This document shows, piece by piece, positions 1 through 8,408 of a DNA stretch of 64,000 bases; positions within the stretch are counted from its first letter, which is position 1, and every line of letters begins with the position of its first letter. Made by a program: the position numbers and the translations under genes. The stretch comes from Lacibacter sp. H375 (lineage in GTDB: Bacteria; Bacteroidota; Bacteroidia; Chitinophagales; Chitinophagaceae), in the NCBI RefSeq assembly GCF_037892425.1, contig NZ_JBBKTT010000001.1, positions 2,418,001-2,482,000 on the forward strand. The letters run 5' to 3'. The notes under the pieces were generated by a model. The model ran no database searches. It saw only the letters and a list, made by a program, of their open reading frames with translations, and was not told the origin of the DNA.

Positions 1-270
1 GTAAAAGTATTAGGTCGCTCTGCTCTTGGGGCTTTGCTTGCAGGTATCAACGGAATGAAAACTGCAGGTTACGCAACAGAACATGATTCTGTTGTTGCAA
101 AGAAACTGGCTTATGTGATGTGCGGTGGTGATTTGAGCGAACCAACTTTGGTAACTGAACAATACTTACTCGATTTAGAAAGAGAAGCATTCTTATCACT
201 TTGTGGTGAAAAGAAATCGCTGGAACGTATACAGAGTGTGTTGAAGGGTGGGAAGCCGGTGAGGAATTAA
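1..270 (+). CDS. 3-hydroxyacyl-CoA dehydrogenase/enoyl-CoA hydratase, C-terminal end (partial)
   Basis: The gene enters from the left edge; about 89 C-terminal residues are visible in the frame that starts at base 1. The tail contains the stretches KLAYVMCGGDLSEPT and LLDLEREAFLSLCGE and ends near GKPVRN. I recognise these as the end of the FadN-type bifunctional 3-hydroxyacyl-CoA dehydrogenase/enoyl-CoA hydratase of fatty-acid beta-oxidation, which in Bacteroidota usually sits upstream of a thiolase. The catalytic Rossmann domain lies outside the window, so function is inferred from the tail only. A strong hairpin terminator follows directly, so this is the last gene of its transcript and no thiolase gene lies downstream here. 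Confidence 0.72.
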   Translation, partial: VKVLGRSALGALLAGINGMKTAGYATEHDSVVAKKLAYVMCGGDLSEPTLVTEQYLLDLEREAFLSLCGEKKSLERIQSVLKGGKPVRN

Positions 271-290
271 ATAATTATTCATTCGAAATA

Positions 291-325
291 AAAAGCGTTG
301 GTTAATTTTAATCAACGCTTTTTTT
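291..325 (+). terminator. Rho-independent terminator after the FadN-like gene
   Basis: Inverted repeat with left arm 291-305 and right arm 308-322 (core AAAAGCGTTG against CAACGCTTTT, one G-T wobble), followed by a T-run to 325. The A-run on the left also allows termination from the other strand. The T-run touches the start codon of the next gene at 326. Confidence 0.85.
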
Positions 326-937
326 ATGCAATACAAAGTCGCTGTTTTTATTTTTAATGAAGTTGAGGTGCTGGATTTTGCCGGACCGTTTGAAGTATTC
401 AGTGTCGCAGGCTTGCGAACATTGCCTGAAGCACCTTTTGATGTATTCACAGTCGCACAGTTTGAAACCATAGAAGCGAGAAATCATTTGACCATCAAGC
501 CAACTTATACGTTTGCAACTTCACCTAAAGCTGATATCATTCTTATTCCTGGTGGCGGCGGACGACACGCAGATGGAACAGCATTCGGTAGTCGGAGAGA
601 AATGAACAACCCCATTGTGCTCAACTGGGTAAAAGAACAAGCGGCCGAAGCGAAGTTGGTATTGAGTGTTTGCACAGGTTCACTTATTTTGGGTAAGGCC
701 GGATTATTAGAAGGCTTGCAAGCAACCACACATTTCAAAGCAATCGATGGATTAAAAGAGATCTCCGATCAAATTCATGTAAAAGAAAATGTGCGGTTTA
801 TTGATAATGGAACTGTTATTACTTCAGCAGGAATTTCTGCCGGCATTGATATGAGTTTGTATACCGTTGGCAAACTGTTTGGTAAAGAAGTAGCAGATGA
901 AACAGCTGCATACATGCAATATGATTATTGGAAATGA
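326..937 (+). CDS. DJ-1/PfpI family protein (GlxA-like glutamine amidotransferase fold)
   Basis: 203 residues, a single cytoplasmic DJ-1/PfpI domain. The N-terminal VAVFIFNEVEVLDFAGPFEV and the nucleophile elbow SVCTGS, with Cys116 as the predicted reactive cysteine, match the branch that includes isonitrile hydratases and the amidotransferase-like domain of AraC-type GlxA regulators. The DNA-binding domain of GlxA is absent. Members of this branch are hydrolases, hydratases or stress proteins; the substrate cannot be told from sequence. The ATG at 326 follows directly after a terminator T-run and no Shine-Dalgarno sequence is visible, yet no later start would keep the first beta strand. Its stop overlaps the next gene in an ATGA arrangement (934-937), suggesting translational coupling. 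Confidence 0.82.
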   Translation: MQYKVAVFIFNEVEVLDFAGPFEVFSVAGLRTLPEAPFDVFTVAQFETIEARNHLTIKPTYTFATSPKADIILIPGGGGRHADGTAFGSRREMNNPIVLNWVKEQAAEAKLVLSVCTGSLILGKAGLLEGLQATTHFKAIDGLKEISDQIHVKENVRFIDNGTVITSAGISAGIDMSLYTVGKLFGKEVADETAAYMQYDYWK

Positions 938-1617
938 TTCTGTCAAATTACTTTCCTATGGCACTTGCTCAACTTATACAATCCTCCAATCAACTTACCA
1001 TCCATTCGCATTTCTATATATATGGGGATGCGGCTACTGAACTTTTAGCAAAACAGATCAGCAATGATATTTCGCAGCACTGGAATGAACCGCAGGCAAG
1101 TGTTCACTACCAACATAATTGGTATAAATTGATCTTTGATATAAAAGCTGTGTATGAACCGTTATTAAAACCGGAAGATGTATGGTACAACACCGATCCT
1201 AAACTGTTCTTCTTCCGCATCGAAGAATATTCGCCATTAGATATTTCATTTGTAGATGGAGTTGGCAGCAACACAGGGTACTTCAAACTTGCTAATCTCT
1301 TGCAAACATCAACTACTGCGGCACATGAATACGGGCACATGATCGGTTTGCACCATCCCAAAGAATTGGATGTTCGTGGGCATGCAGCACCGGGGATCAT
1401 GTATCCACGTGGTACGTTATGCGATCCGCATTTTCAATACGATCCTGCAGCAGAGCCGGGACAAAAAGGCGGCACCTTAGATCCAAAGCATCGGAAAGTA
1501 TTAGCAGAAGATATTCAACAACTCAAGCTCCACAAACTTGATTTTGATGAAGCCGGCTTTGCCGTTCTTGGAGATTTTACCAGTATTTATCACGCACATT
1601 ACCTGCCAAAAGAATAA
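934..1617 (+). CDS. Small metzincin-type zinc metalloprotease-like protein without signal peptide
   Basis: About 227 residues from ATG 934, which overlaps the upstream stop; ATG 958 is an alternative start. A complete metzincin zinc motif HExxHxxGxxH is present as HEYGHMIGLHH (His131, Glu132, His135, His141), followed by a plausible Met-turn at Met156 in PGIMYPRG. This combination defines matrixin/reprolysin-like peptidases. Unusually, no signal peptide or propeptide is seen, so the protein looks cytoplasmic or is exported by another route. The 120 residues before the motif have mixed hydrophobic and polar character and are not recognised. It is probably co-translated with the DJ-1-like gene; whether the two proteins act together is unknown. 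Confidence 0.75.
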   Translation: MILSNYFPMALAQLIQSSNQLTIHSHFYIYGDAATELLAKQISNDISQHWNEPQASVHYQHNWYKLIFDIKAVYEPLLKPEDVWYNTDPKLFFFRIEEYSPLDISFVDGVGSNTGYFKLANLLQTSTTAAHEYGHMIGLHHPKELDVRGHAAPGIMYPRGTLCDPHFQYDPAAEPGQKGGTLDPKHRKVLAEDIQQLKLHKLDFDEAGFAVLGDFTSIYHAHYLPKE

Positions 1618-1658
1618 TCAATTACATTTAGCTTTCTTTTATCATCACAAACAAATCT

Positions 1659-2552
1659 ATGAGCGTATTACAGGTTCAGGATCTCAAAAAAACTTACGGA
1701 AAAATTCAGGCATTGAAAGGCGTTTCTTTTGAAATACCACAAGGTGCAGTGTTTGGTATTCTCGGCCCCAACGGAAGTGGCAAAACAACCATGCTTAGTA
1801 TCATCCTCGATGTGCTGAATGCAGACAGTGGTACTTATTCCTGGTTTGGTAAACCCGCTTCACCTGATTTGCGGAAACACATTGGTTCGTTACTTGAAAC
1901 GCCGAATTTTTATCATTACTTATCGGCTGTAAATAATTTAAAGATTACCAACAGTATAAGTGGCCGTGGTGATTCGGCTGCAATTGATGCGGTGTTGCAG
2001 AAAGTGAAATTGTATGAACGTCGCAACAGCAAATTCAGCAGTTATAGCTTGGGAATGAAACAACGGTTAGCCATAGCCGCAGCATTACTGGGCGACCCAA
2101 AAATATTGGTACTCGACGAACCAACTAACGGACTTGATCCTGTTGGTATCATGGAAATTCGTGAACTGATCATTGAACTAAGTAAGAAAGGTCATACCAT
2201 CATTATGGCAAGTCATCTTCTTGATGAAGTGGAAAAAGTTTGCACGCATGTTGCTATTTTAAAAACAGGTACATTGATTACATCCGGTTCAGTGGATGAT
2301 GTATTGGTTGATGAGGATGTGGTGGAGGTGGGTGCAGCAGATATGGAGCAATTGAAAACGGTGCTCAGCAATTATCCCGGTAAAACATCAACCACAGTTA
2401 ACGCACAAACCATGCAATTGCATTTTCCAAAGGGTACAGCCAGTGCTGAAGAAGTGAATCGTTATTGTTTCAACCATGGTATTGCATTGCAATATCTTTC
2501 CATCAAGAAAAAGCGGTTAGAAGAAAGATTTTTTGAGCTTACTAATAACTAA
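1659..2552 (+). CDS. ABC transporter ATP-binding protein (ABC-2 type exporter)
   Basis: 297 residues with a complete nucleotide-binding domain: Walker A GPNGSGKT at 36-43, signature YSLGMKQR, Walker B ILVLDEPTNGLDP, and the switch histidine in MASHLLDEVEKV. The C-terminal 70 residues form the accessory region usual in DrrA/CcmA-like ATPases that energise ABC-2 permeases. The next gene encodes the matching membrane subunit with only a short gap, so the two form an exporter or membrane-remodelling pair. The substrate cannot be inferred. A second, unrelated ABC-2 pair lies at 20851-23114 on the other strand. Confidence 0.9.
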   Translation: MSVLQVQDLKKTYGKIQALKGVSFEIPQGAVFGILGPNGSGKTTMLSIILDVLNADSGTYSWFGKPASPDLRKHIGSLLETPNFYHYLSAVNNLKITNSISGRGDSAAIDAVLQKVKLYERRNSKFSSYSLGMKQRLAIAAALLGDPKILVLDEPTNGLDPVGIMEIRELIIELSKKGHTIIMASHLLDEVEKVCTHVAILKTGTLITSGSVDDVLVDEDVVEVGAADMEQLKTVLSNYPGKTSTTVNAQTMQLHFPKGTASAEEVNRYCFNHGIALQYLSIKKKRLEERFFELTNN

Positions 2553-2574
2553 CCTTATCAATTTAATTATCTGT

Positions 2575-3393
2575 ATGTCTAATTTATTAAGAACAGAATG
2601 GCTTAAACTAAAGAACTATCCCGGTTTTTGGTGGCTCATGGGGATGACTGTTTTATCGTACCCTGGCATCAATGGTATGTTTTATTTTGTCTACAAAGAT
2701 CAAACAGCGAATGCTAAACAGGCCGCACAAATGTTGAAAATGCTGTTGGGCAATCCCTTTGCATTTCCTGAAGTGTTCAGAACTGCGGCATTTTTATCTT
2801 CATGTTTTGTTACGGTTCCTGCTCTCCTGGTGATCATGCTTATTACCAATGAATATACCTACAAAACAAACCGCCAGAATGTGATTGATGGCTGGAGCAG
2901 GAATGAATTTCTTCTTGCCAAGTTTTTTAATGTAGTTATTATTTCTCTGATAGTAGTAACGCTTTACAGCATTGTAGCATTAACCATCGGGTTTATTAAT
3001 ACAGGAGCCGATGTGAAAGATAAATTCCAACTGATAAATTATATTGGCTTGTTTGCTTTGCAGACTTTTGCTCAGCTGTCATTTGCATTTCTATTAGGTC
3101 TACTTATAAAAAGAGCATTCATTGCGTTGGGCGTTTTTATTTTTTATAAAATTCCTGTCGAAAATATTTCGGCGGAGTTGCTGAAAAAATATGTGCACCC
3201 GGAAGCTGGTCGTTTCTTGCCCACAGAATCATCTGATTTGTTAACACCAGTGCCCGCTTTTCTCGGCAGGCTCGATCCGAAAGTATACGATCATTCGCTT
3301 AGTATTATCAATCAGCAGGTATTTATTACAATTGGCTACTTGTTAATTTTTTGGGGAATGGTTTTCTGGATCTATAAAAAGCGTGACCTTTAA
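2575..3393 (+). CDS. ABC-2 type transporter permease subunit
   Basis: 272 residues from ATG 2575; an earlier in-frame start at 2533 would overlap the ATPase gene and adds residues unlike the family. The protein begins with LLRTEWLKLKNYPGFWW, the cytoplasmic N-terminal helix typical of ABC-2 permeases, then has about six hydrophobic segments with loops rich in aromatic residues, and ends in a short basic tail (YKKRDL). It is the membrane partner of the ATPase encoded just upstream. Its stop overlaps the ATG of the next frame by one base (TAATG at 3391-3395), suggesting coupling with the small exported protein downstream. Confidence 0.87.
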   Translation: MSNLLRTEWLKLKNYPGFWWLMGMTVLSYPGINGMFYFVYKDQTANAKQAAQMLKMLLGNPFAFPEVFRTAAFLSSCFVTVPALLVIMLITNEYTYKTNRQNVIDGWSRNEFLLAKFFNVVIISLIVVTLYSIVALTIGFINTGADVKDKFQLINYIGLFALQTFAQLSFAFLLGLLIKRAFIALGVFIFYKIPVENISAELLKKYVHPEAGRFLPTESSDLLTPVPAFLGRLDPKVYDHSLSIINQQVFITIGYLLIFWGMVFWIYKKRDL

Positions 3394-3398
3394 TGCAG

Positions 3399-3929
3399 AT
3401 GAAAAAAATTACAACCATATTTGTCGTATTACTTATTTGTGCTGCATCAGTTCGGGCCCAGAATGTGAGCACTGTTATTAAAACGGAAGCATTGAAAATG
3501 GCAAAAGCGCTTGGTTCCCTGGATATGGAAACCTATGCTACGTTTATGTATCCTACACTTGTAGGCGATAATGCTTCAAAGGAAAAAATAAAGCAGGGTA
3601 TAGATTCGGTGAATAAATACCGTGAGCAGTTTGGCCTTAAAGTAAAACAGATATTGATCGGCAACCCATCTGCTGTGCAAACACATAAAGGCATCATGCA
3701 GTGCACTCTGCCGCAAACAACAACTGTTGAAGCATTGATGGGAACGCTGAGTCTTGAAACAACATTGATCGGGTTATCAAACAATGGAACCAAATGGTAC
3801 TTTGTTGATGCAATGATGTACAAGCAAAAAGATTCAAAAGAAAAATTACCTGAGCTGAGTCCTGCCATTGTTATTCCGCCCATGAAGCCACCGGTGATGA
3901 CAGGTGCAGATGGCAAGAAAATTAATTAA
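3399..3929 (+). CDS. Exported protein of unknown function
   Basis: About 176 residues. ATG 3399 is preferred over 3393 because it gives a clean signal peptide, [21 protein letters not shown], with cleavage near Ala-Gln. The mature part is a mixed alpha/beta domain containing [15 protein letters not shown] and a segment [15 protein letters not shown], reminiscent of small NTF2-like or SnoaL-like folds, but I do not recognise a family. It ends in a proline-rich tail ([10 protein letters not shown]). Translational overlap with the ABC permease gene suggests co-expression; a role with the exporter is possible but unproven. Its 3' end overlaps the convergent SDR gene by 4 bp. Confidence 0.7.
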   Translation: MKKITTIFVVLLICAASVRAQNVSTVIKTEALKMAKALGSLDMETYATFMYPTLVGDNASKEKIKQGIDSVNKYREQFGLKVKQILIGNPSAVQTHKGIMQCTLPQTTTVEALMGTLSLETTLIGLSNNGTKWYFVDAMMYKQKDSKEKLPELSPAIVIPPMKPPVMTGADGKKIN

Positions 3930-4837
3930 GCGATCAATTCGTTTAATGCAGAATTGAGCGTTGGATACAGGAATTGAAAACCACTGTTCCTGATCTTTGC
4001 TGCACTTACTGTTGCACTTTTCAATACTTCAATACTCATCTCGCCCAACATTACTTTCAATGCAACAGATGGAACAGGCATTGTAATAAATGCACGGCCT
4101 TTCATTTTTGTTGCAAGTGCCAACGTTAGATCTTTATTTGAAACAGGATTTGGGGATACAGCATTAAATACACCATTCAACTGATCATTCTCCAATGCAT
4201 ATTCATACATGCGTACAAGATCATTGATGTGTATCCAGCTCACAATCTGTTTGCCACTGCCCAGTACTGCAGCTAAACCAAACCGGAGCGGTTTCTTAAA
4301 TTCAACTAATGCACCACCATCATTACTCAATACAATTCCCGTGCGGAGTTTTACTAAACGTTTGCCAAGTTTTTTAACGGGTTCAATGCTTTGTTCCCAT
4401 TCTTCACAGGTAATACCAAGAAAATCCTGATAAGCAGGATCGGTTTCAACAAAAGCATTTTTTTTATCTGGGCCATACCAGCCAATACCCGATGCACTTA
4501 CCACAGCCTTTACCTTATTGGGAATTTCATTCACAGCTTTTACAATGAGGGCGCTGCCATCTACCCGACTTTTCCTTATCTCTTCTTTTCGTTTGGTTGT
4601 CCAGCGTTTATCAGCCACACCTGCACCCGCCAGATGAATGATGTAATCTGTTTCTGAAATAGCTTTTTGATCAATGGTTCCGTTTTCGGGGCTCCATTGC
4701 CGATAGGTGACAGATGGCTGATTACTGTTTTTTGCGGAACGGCTAAGGACAATAATGGCATGACCTTTGGCCGATAAATATTTTGTTAGTGCATTGCCAA
4801 TTAAACCTGTTCCGCCAGTTATACAAATTGTTGCCAT
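3926..4837 (-). CDS. TIGR01777-family NAD(P)-binding epimerase-like protein (SDR)
   Basis: 303 residues. The start [20 protein letters not shown] is the extended-SDR Rossmann motif (GGTGLIG at 8-14). Further family marks are the internal YRQWSPENG and [12 protein letters not shown] segments and a C-terminal DUF1731-like part ending in a helical region with VMLGEMS. These identify the YfcH/SulA-like TIGR01777 family of nucleotide-sugar-epimerase-like proteins, whose reaction is not established; the family is loosely linked to cell division in other bacteria. The gene is monocistronic and convergent with the exported protein gene, with a 4 bp overlap of coding ends and no terminator hairpin between them. 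Confidence 0.88.
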   Translation of the reverse strand: MATICITGGTGLIGNALTKYLSAKGHAIIVLSRSAKNSNQPSVTYRQWSPENGTIDQKAISETDYIIHLAGAGVADKRWTTKRKEEIRKSRVDGSALIVKAVNEIPNKVKAVVSASGIGWYGPDKKNAFVETDPAYQDFLGITCEEWEQSIEPVKKLGKRLVKLRTGIVLSNDGGALVEFKKPLRFGLAAVLGSGKQIVSWIHINDLVRMYEYALENDQLNGVFNAVSPNPVSNKDLTLALATKMKGRAFITMPVPSVALKVMLGEMSIEVLKSATVSAAKIRNSGFQFLYPTLNSALNELIA

Positions 4838-4945
4838 GAAAAGTTTATTGTTTTTTGTTAATCGTATGTAATTTAATTTTTAACGGCATCTTTATACGAA
4901 ATGTTCGCTTTCAACGTAATTTTAAGAAGTAATATAATGAGAGAT

Positions 4946-6490
4946 ATGAAGATCTTAAAGACGATAGTACCAGCCATAATACTTTTGCTTGCTGTTTTTT
5001 CTGCAAAAGCGCAACGTATCTATTACTCCGAACCTGATCGTGACGATCTGCGTCAGCTCAAGTTTGAAGTTATGGGTAAATATGGCAGCAATTATCTTGT
5101 TTATAAGAGTATACGCAGCCGCCACTTTATTGCCGTTTATGATGCAGAGATGAAACAGAAGGACAAAGTTGAGCTTGATTTTATTCCAGACAGGGCCATT
5201 AATGTTGATGTTTTTTCGAATCCTGAACATTCGATGGTGATCTATCAATACCAGAAGAAAAACATTGTTTACTGTATGGGTGTGATGATAGATGGTAGCG
5301 GGAAGAAAATTGGTGAACCGCTTGAACTTGACACAACGCAACTGAGCATTTTCAGTGATAACAAGATCTACAGCACTATCATGAGTGATGATAAACAAAA
5401 GCTCATGGTATTTAAAATGAAGAACAGGCAACGGGATGATTTCAGTATTCAAACATTGTTGCTTAGTCATAACCTGATGCCGTTGCGCAAGTCATCATTC
5501 AACTATCATCTTGAAAATTCAAGAGAAGCCATTGCAGATTTTTATCTTGACAACGATGGTAATTTTCTTTTCAGCCATGTTACTCGCCCCGCTTCGAGAG
5601 ATTATATCAATGAAGCAAAGCTGGTGGTATTGCCTGTGTATGCCGATTCAATTAAATCATTTAAACTCACACTAGATAAAGTATTGCTTGATGAGTTAAG
5701 AATTAAAGTTGATAACCTGAATGGCCGCTATATACTTACGTCACTTTATTCAAAATCAAAGCGAGGAAATATTGATGGCTTATTCACCGCCATCATCAAT
5801 AAAGATCTTTCAGGAACTGATATTGAAAGGACAGTTGAGTTCAGTGATGAGTTCCGTGCATTGGCGAAGGGTGACAATTCAGCAAAACTTGCCTTTAATG
5901 ACTATTTCCTGAAACATCTTGTGGTGAAAAAAGATGGCGGTTTACTCATCACGGGTGAAAATACATATGGTAATGCAAGAGGCGGAGGGTTTAACCGTTG
6001 GGATAATCCTTGGATGTGGGGCAACAGTTTTTATCCCGGCAATTATTGGGGTTGGAACCCCTACAACAACTGGGGCTGGGGTGGTTATGGCGGTTGGAAT
6101 TCTCCTTATGGTTGGAATAACAGTCAGCAAACGAGGTATTATGCCGATAATATCATGGTGATCTCTCTTGATAAAGATGCCAATATGCAATGGAACAACG
6201 TGATCGCTAAATCGCAATTTGATGATAATACAGATAATATGATCAGCTACCAAGTGATGAACAGTGGTGCCGAGTTATTGTTTCTGTATAATGAGTGGAG
6301 CAGGCGTTCTCCGCTGCTTAATGCACAATCACTCGATCCTAACGGAAGGGTAAATAAAGAACCGCCATTAAAAAGTCTTGACAAAGGGTATGAATTTATG
6401 ATCCGCTTCGGTAAACAGGTTAGCGCAAGAGAAATGATCGTTCCTTGTCTGTATCGTAACTCATTCAGCTTTGCCCGTATTGAATTTTAA
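4946..6490 (+). CDS. Large exported protein with a Gly/Trp/Asn-rich segment, function unknown
   Basis: About 514 residues from ATG 4946; 4937 and 4901 are alternative starts. The chosen start gives the signal peptide MKILKTIVPAIILLLAVFSA followed by KAQ. The mature region is rich in beta strands with repeated patterns such as NKDLSGTDIERTVEFSDEF and VISLDKDANMQWNNVIAKS, suggesting a propeller-like or other beta-repeat fold. Near the C-terminal third (nt 5973-6132) lies an unusual segment of about 50 residues rich in Gly, Trp, Asn, Pro and Tyr (for example WGWNPYNNWGWGGYGGWN), which looks like a flexible, sticky surface loop. The end (YRNSFSFARIEF) is reminiscent of outer-membrane-associated proteins. 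Related proteins of unknown function are common in Bacteroidota. It is followed by its own terminator. Confidence 0.72.
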   Translation: MKILKTIVPAIILLLAVFSAKAQRIYYSEPDRDDLRQLKFEVMGKYGSNYLVYKSIRSRHFIAVYDAEMKQKDKVELDFIPDRAINVDVFSNPEHSMVIYQYQKKNIVYCMGVMIDGSGKKIGEPLELDTTQLSIFSDNKIYSTIMSDDKQKLMVFKMKNRQRDDFSIQTLLLSHNLMPLRKSSFNYHLENSREAIADFYLDNDGNFLFSHVTRPASRDYINEAKLVVLPVYADSIKSFKLTLDKVLLDELRIKVDNLNGRYILTSLYSKSKRGNIDGLFTAIINKDLSGTDIERTVEFSDEFRALAKGDNSAKLAFNDYFLKHLVVKKDGGLLITGENTYGNARGGGFNRWDNPWMWGNSFYPGNYWGWNPYNNWGWGGYGGWNSPYGWNNSQQTRYYADNIMVISLDKDANMQWNNVIAKSQFDDNTDNMISYQVMNSGAELLFLYNEWSRRSPLLNAQSLDPNGRVNKEPPLKSLDKGYEFMIRFGKQVSAREMIVPCLYRNSFSFARIEF

Positions 6491-6511
6491 GCTTTGATTT
6501 TTCTAAAAGAG

Positions 6512-6543
6512 TACCGTAAGTAACTGCTTGCGGTATTTTTTTT
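6512..6543 (+). terminator. Rho-independent terminator
   Basis: Stem TACCGTAAG (6512-6520) with CTTGCGGTA (6527-6535), a 6-base loop, one G-T wobble, and a run of 8 T bases. It ends the transcript of the large exported protein. Confidence 0.85.
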
Positions 6544-6593
6544 GGTGATATGAATTTCTTTCGGAATGTTTGTGCCGCAAATCAATTAGCACT

Positions 6594-7583
6594 GTGATTC
6601 GTTTTTTCTCCGGCAATAATCCGCTGAATGTTATTATTCTGTTTTTCTTAGGGCTTCTTATTAAGTTGCCTTACTTCATTACGCCGGTTATTCCAAAGCC
6701 GCAAGTAACGGATGGCTTTCTCTATATTGAATTACTGAAAACATTACAGCAAAGTGGTGCGGTGTTTCCTGTGCTCTACAGCATCATTGCATTTGTGTTG
6801 TTGTTTACTCAAGCTATTACATTCAATGGTTTAGTAAACGATCAGAAATTGTTTGCAACACCCAACTACCTGCTGGCACTATCCTATCTCGTCATTACCA
6901 GTGTAGTGCCTGAGTGGAATGTATTATCACCGGCACTCATCATCAATACTATTCTTGTTTGGGCATGGCCACGAATGGTGGGGTTGTATAATCATCCCAA
7001 ACCAAAAACCGTATTGTTCAACATTGGGTTTGGTTTTGGTCTTTGTTCGTTCTTTTATTTCCCTTCAGCTTACCTGTTGCTGCTCTTGATTGTGGCGCTC
7101 ATTCTTTTCCGTCCGTTTTATTTAACTGAGTGGTTGATTGCCATTCTCGGCATTCTTACCCCATTTTATTTTTTACTCGTTTACTTTTTTGTGTGGGATA
7201 AGTGGGAAATGGTGAAAGGAGTAGTGCCCGCTCAATACCTGCGTTTACCCGATGTGTCATTTAACTGGGAGTTTTGGGTGAAATTCTGTCTCGTGGTATT
7301 TCCACTGGTGGTAGGCTTGTTGATGAGCCGTACTTATTCCACCCGCTTGTTGGTGCAAACCCGCAAGAGCTGGAATTTCATGATCTTTTACCTCATTATT
7401 TCCCTGTTCATTCCGTTTGTGAATAGTTTCCAGGGGCTTACCCATTGGGTGCTGGCAGTAGTACCCATCAGCCTTTTTCATGCGGCTTTTTATTTCTACC
7501 CCAAAAAGAAAACTTTTCCAGAGCTTGTTTTTTGGCTTAGTCTTGTTTGGATCATAGCAAATTATGCAATCCTGAACAGCTAA
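6594..7583 (+). CDS. DUF6427-like polytopic membrane protein
   Basis: About 329 residues from the GTG at 6594 (IRFFSGNNPLNVIILFF), chosen because this family starts just before an FF-x-x-NNPLN motif. A TTG at 6570 would add an unlikely leader. Roughly nine hydrophobic segments cover almost the whole length, with short polar loops and a C-terminus of KKKTFPELVFWLSLVWII. This is a conserved Bacteroidota inner-membrane protein often found near purine or cell-envelope genes; no biochemical role is known to me. It lies 40 bp upstream of purQ, but a promoter-like box sits in that gap, so purQ need not depend on it. Confidence 0.75.
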   Translation: MIRFFSGNNPLNVIILFFLGLLIKLPYFITPVIPKPQVTDGFLYIELLKTLQQSGAVFPVLYSIIAFVLLFTQAITFNGLVNDQKLFATPNYLLALSYLVITSVVPEWNVLSPALIINTILVWAWPRMVGLYNHPKPKTVLFNIGFGFGLCSFFYFPSAYLLLLLIVALILFRPFYLTEWLIAILGILTPFYFLLVYFFVWDKWEMVKGVVPAQYLRLPDVSFNWEFWVKFCLVVFPLVVGLLMSRTYSTRLLVQTRKSWNFMIFYLIISLFIPFVNSFQGLTHWVLAVVPISLFHAAFYFYPKKKTFPELVFWLSLVWIIANYAILNS

Positions 7584-7598
7584 ATCGGCCTCAATCCT

Positions 7599-7606
7599 TA
7601 CCTTTG
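7599..7606 (+). promoter_or_regulatory. Candidate Bacteroidota -7 box upstream of purQ
   Basis: TACCTTTG matches the TAnnTTTG consensus used by the Bacteroidota primary sigma factor and lies 17 bases before the purQ ATG, which would leave a very short leader. No TTG is seen at the usual -33 distance, so this rests on the -7 element only. Confidence 0.5.
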
Positions 7607-7622
7607 CGTTTTCCTTTTAATT

Positions 7623-8297
7623 ATGAAATTTGGTATCGTAGTTTTCCCCGGCAGTAATTGCGACAGAGACATGCAGGACTCCCTGCAAAATGATATGAAC
7701 CAGGAAGTGGTGATGCTCTGGCATAAAGACAAAGACCTCAGCATGTTTTCAACCGACGACTGTATTGTATTGCCCGGCGGATTTTCCTACGGCGATTACC
7801 TACGGTGTGGCGCCATTGCACGTTTCAGCCCCATGATGGAAAGTGTGATTGCTTTTGCCAACAAAGGCGGAAAGGTGCTGGGTGTTTGTAACGGTTTCCA
7901 GATCTTGTGCGAAAGCCATTTGCTCCCTGGTGCTTTATTGCGCAATGCCAATCAGAAATTTATTTGTAAGAATATTTATTTAACAGGCGAAGGTGGTTCG
8001 GGTTTAAAAATTCCGATCGCACATGGCGAGGGCCGCTATTTTGCCGACGAAAAAACGCTGGATGAATTAGAAGCTAACGACCAGGTGATCTATCGATATT
8101 GCGATGAGAGCGGACTTATCACAGCTGAGGCCAATCCAAACGGTGCTATTCGCAATATTGCGGGTATTTCCAATAAAGAAGGGAATGTGTTTGGTATGAT
8201 GCCTCACCCTGAACGTGCTACAAGCGCTATTTTGGGCAATACCGATGGACGTAAAATTCTCAATGCTTTGTTAATCAATGCTGCAGTTGCAATCTGA
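7623..8297 (+). CDS. purQ: Phosphoribosylformylglycinamidine synthase subunit PurQ (glutaminase)
   Basis: 224 residues, the normal length for the small PurQ subunit. It has the class I glutamine amidotransferase triad: the nucleophile elbow [10 protein letters not shown] with Cys89, and the His/Glu pair in MMPHPERA near the C-terminus. The opening [15 protein letters not shown] and the [11 protein letters not shown] oxyanion region are characteristic of PurQ. The enzyme supplies ammonia to PurL, which converts FGAR to FGAM in purine synthesis; PurS is the third partner. Neither purL nor purS is in this window, so the gene is separated from its partners here. Confidence 0.96.
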   Translation: MKFGIVVFPGSNCDRDMQDSLQNDMNQEVVMLWHKDKDLSMFSTDDCIVLPGGFSYGDYLRCGAIARFSPMMESVIAFANKGGKVLGVCNGFQILCESHLLPGALLRNANQKFICKNIYLTGEGGSGLKIPIAHGEGRYFADEKTLDELEANDQVIYRYCDESGLITAEANPNGAIRNIAGISNKEGNVFGMMPHPERATSAILGNTDGRKILNALLINAAVAI

Positions 8298-8311
8298 TAG
8301 AACGGTTAAAT

Positions 8312-8373
8312 CGTAAATGATTTGGTAAAGTTTTTATTTGTGACAAAGCTGACATTTCCGTAAACGATTTGGT
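8312..8373 (+). repeat. Direct repeat upstream of the DsbD system, candidate operator
   Basis: CGTAAATGATTTGGT (8312-8326) recurs as CGTAAACGATTTGGT (8359-8373), 14 of 15 identical, with starts 47 bp apart. The second copy ends 36 bases before the ATG at 8409 and just before a CATCTTTG box (8376-8383) that resembles a -7 element. This placement suggests a regulator binding site, but no regulator is identified. Confidence 0.45.
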
Positions 8374-8408
8374 GGCATCTTTGTAATTGAAACAGAAAGT
8401 ACAGATCC

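Noticed and set aside
5942-6253. Reverse-strand reading frame rich in Ile, Thr and Pro opposite the Gly/Trp-rich segment
   Set aside because: It is the antisense shadow of the repetitive coding segment of the large exported protein, with no start context or family resemblance.
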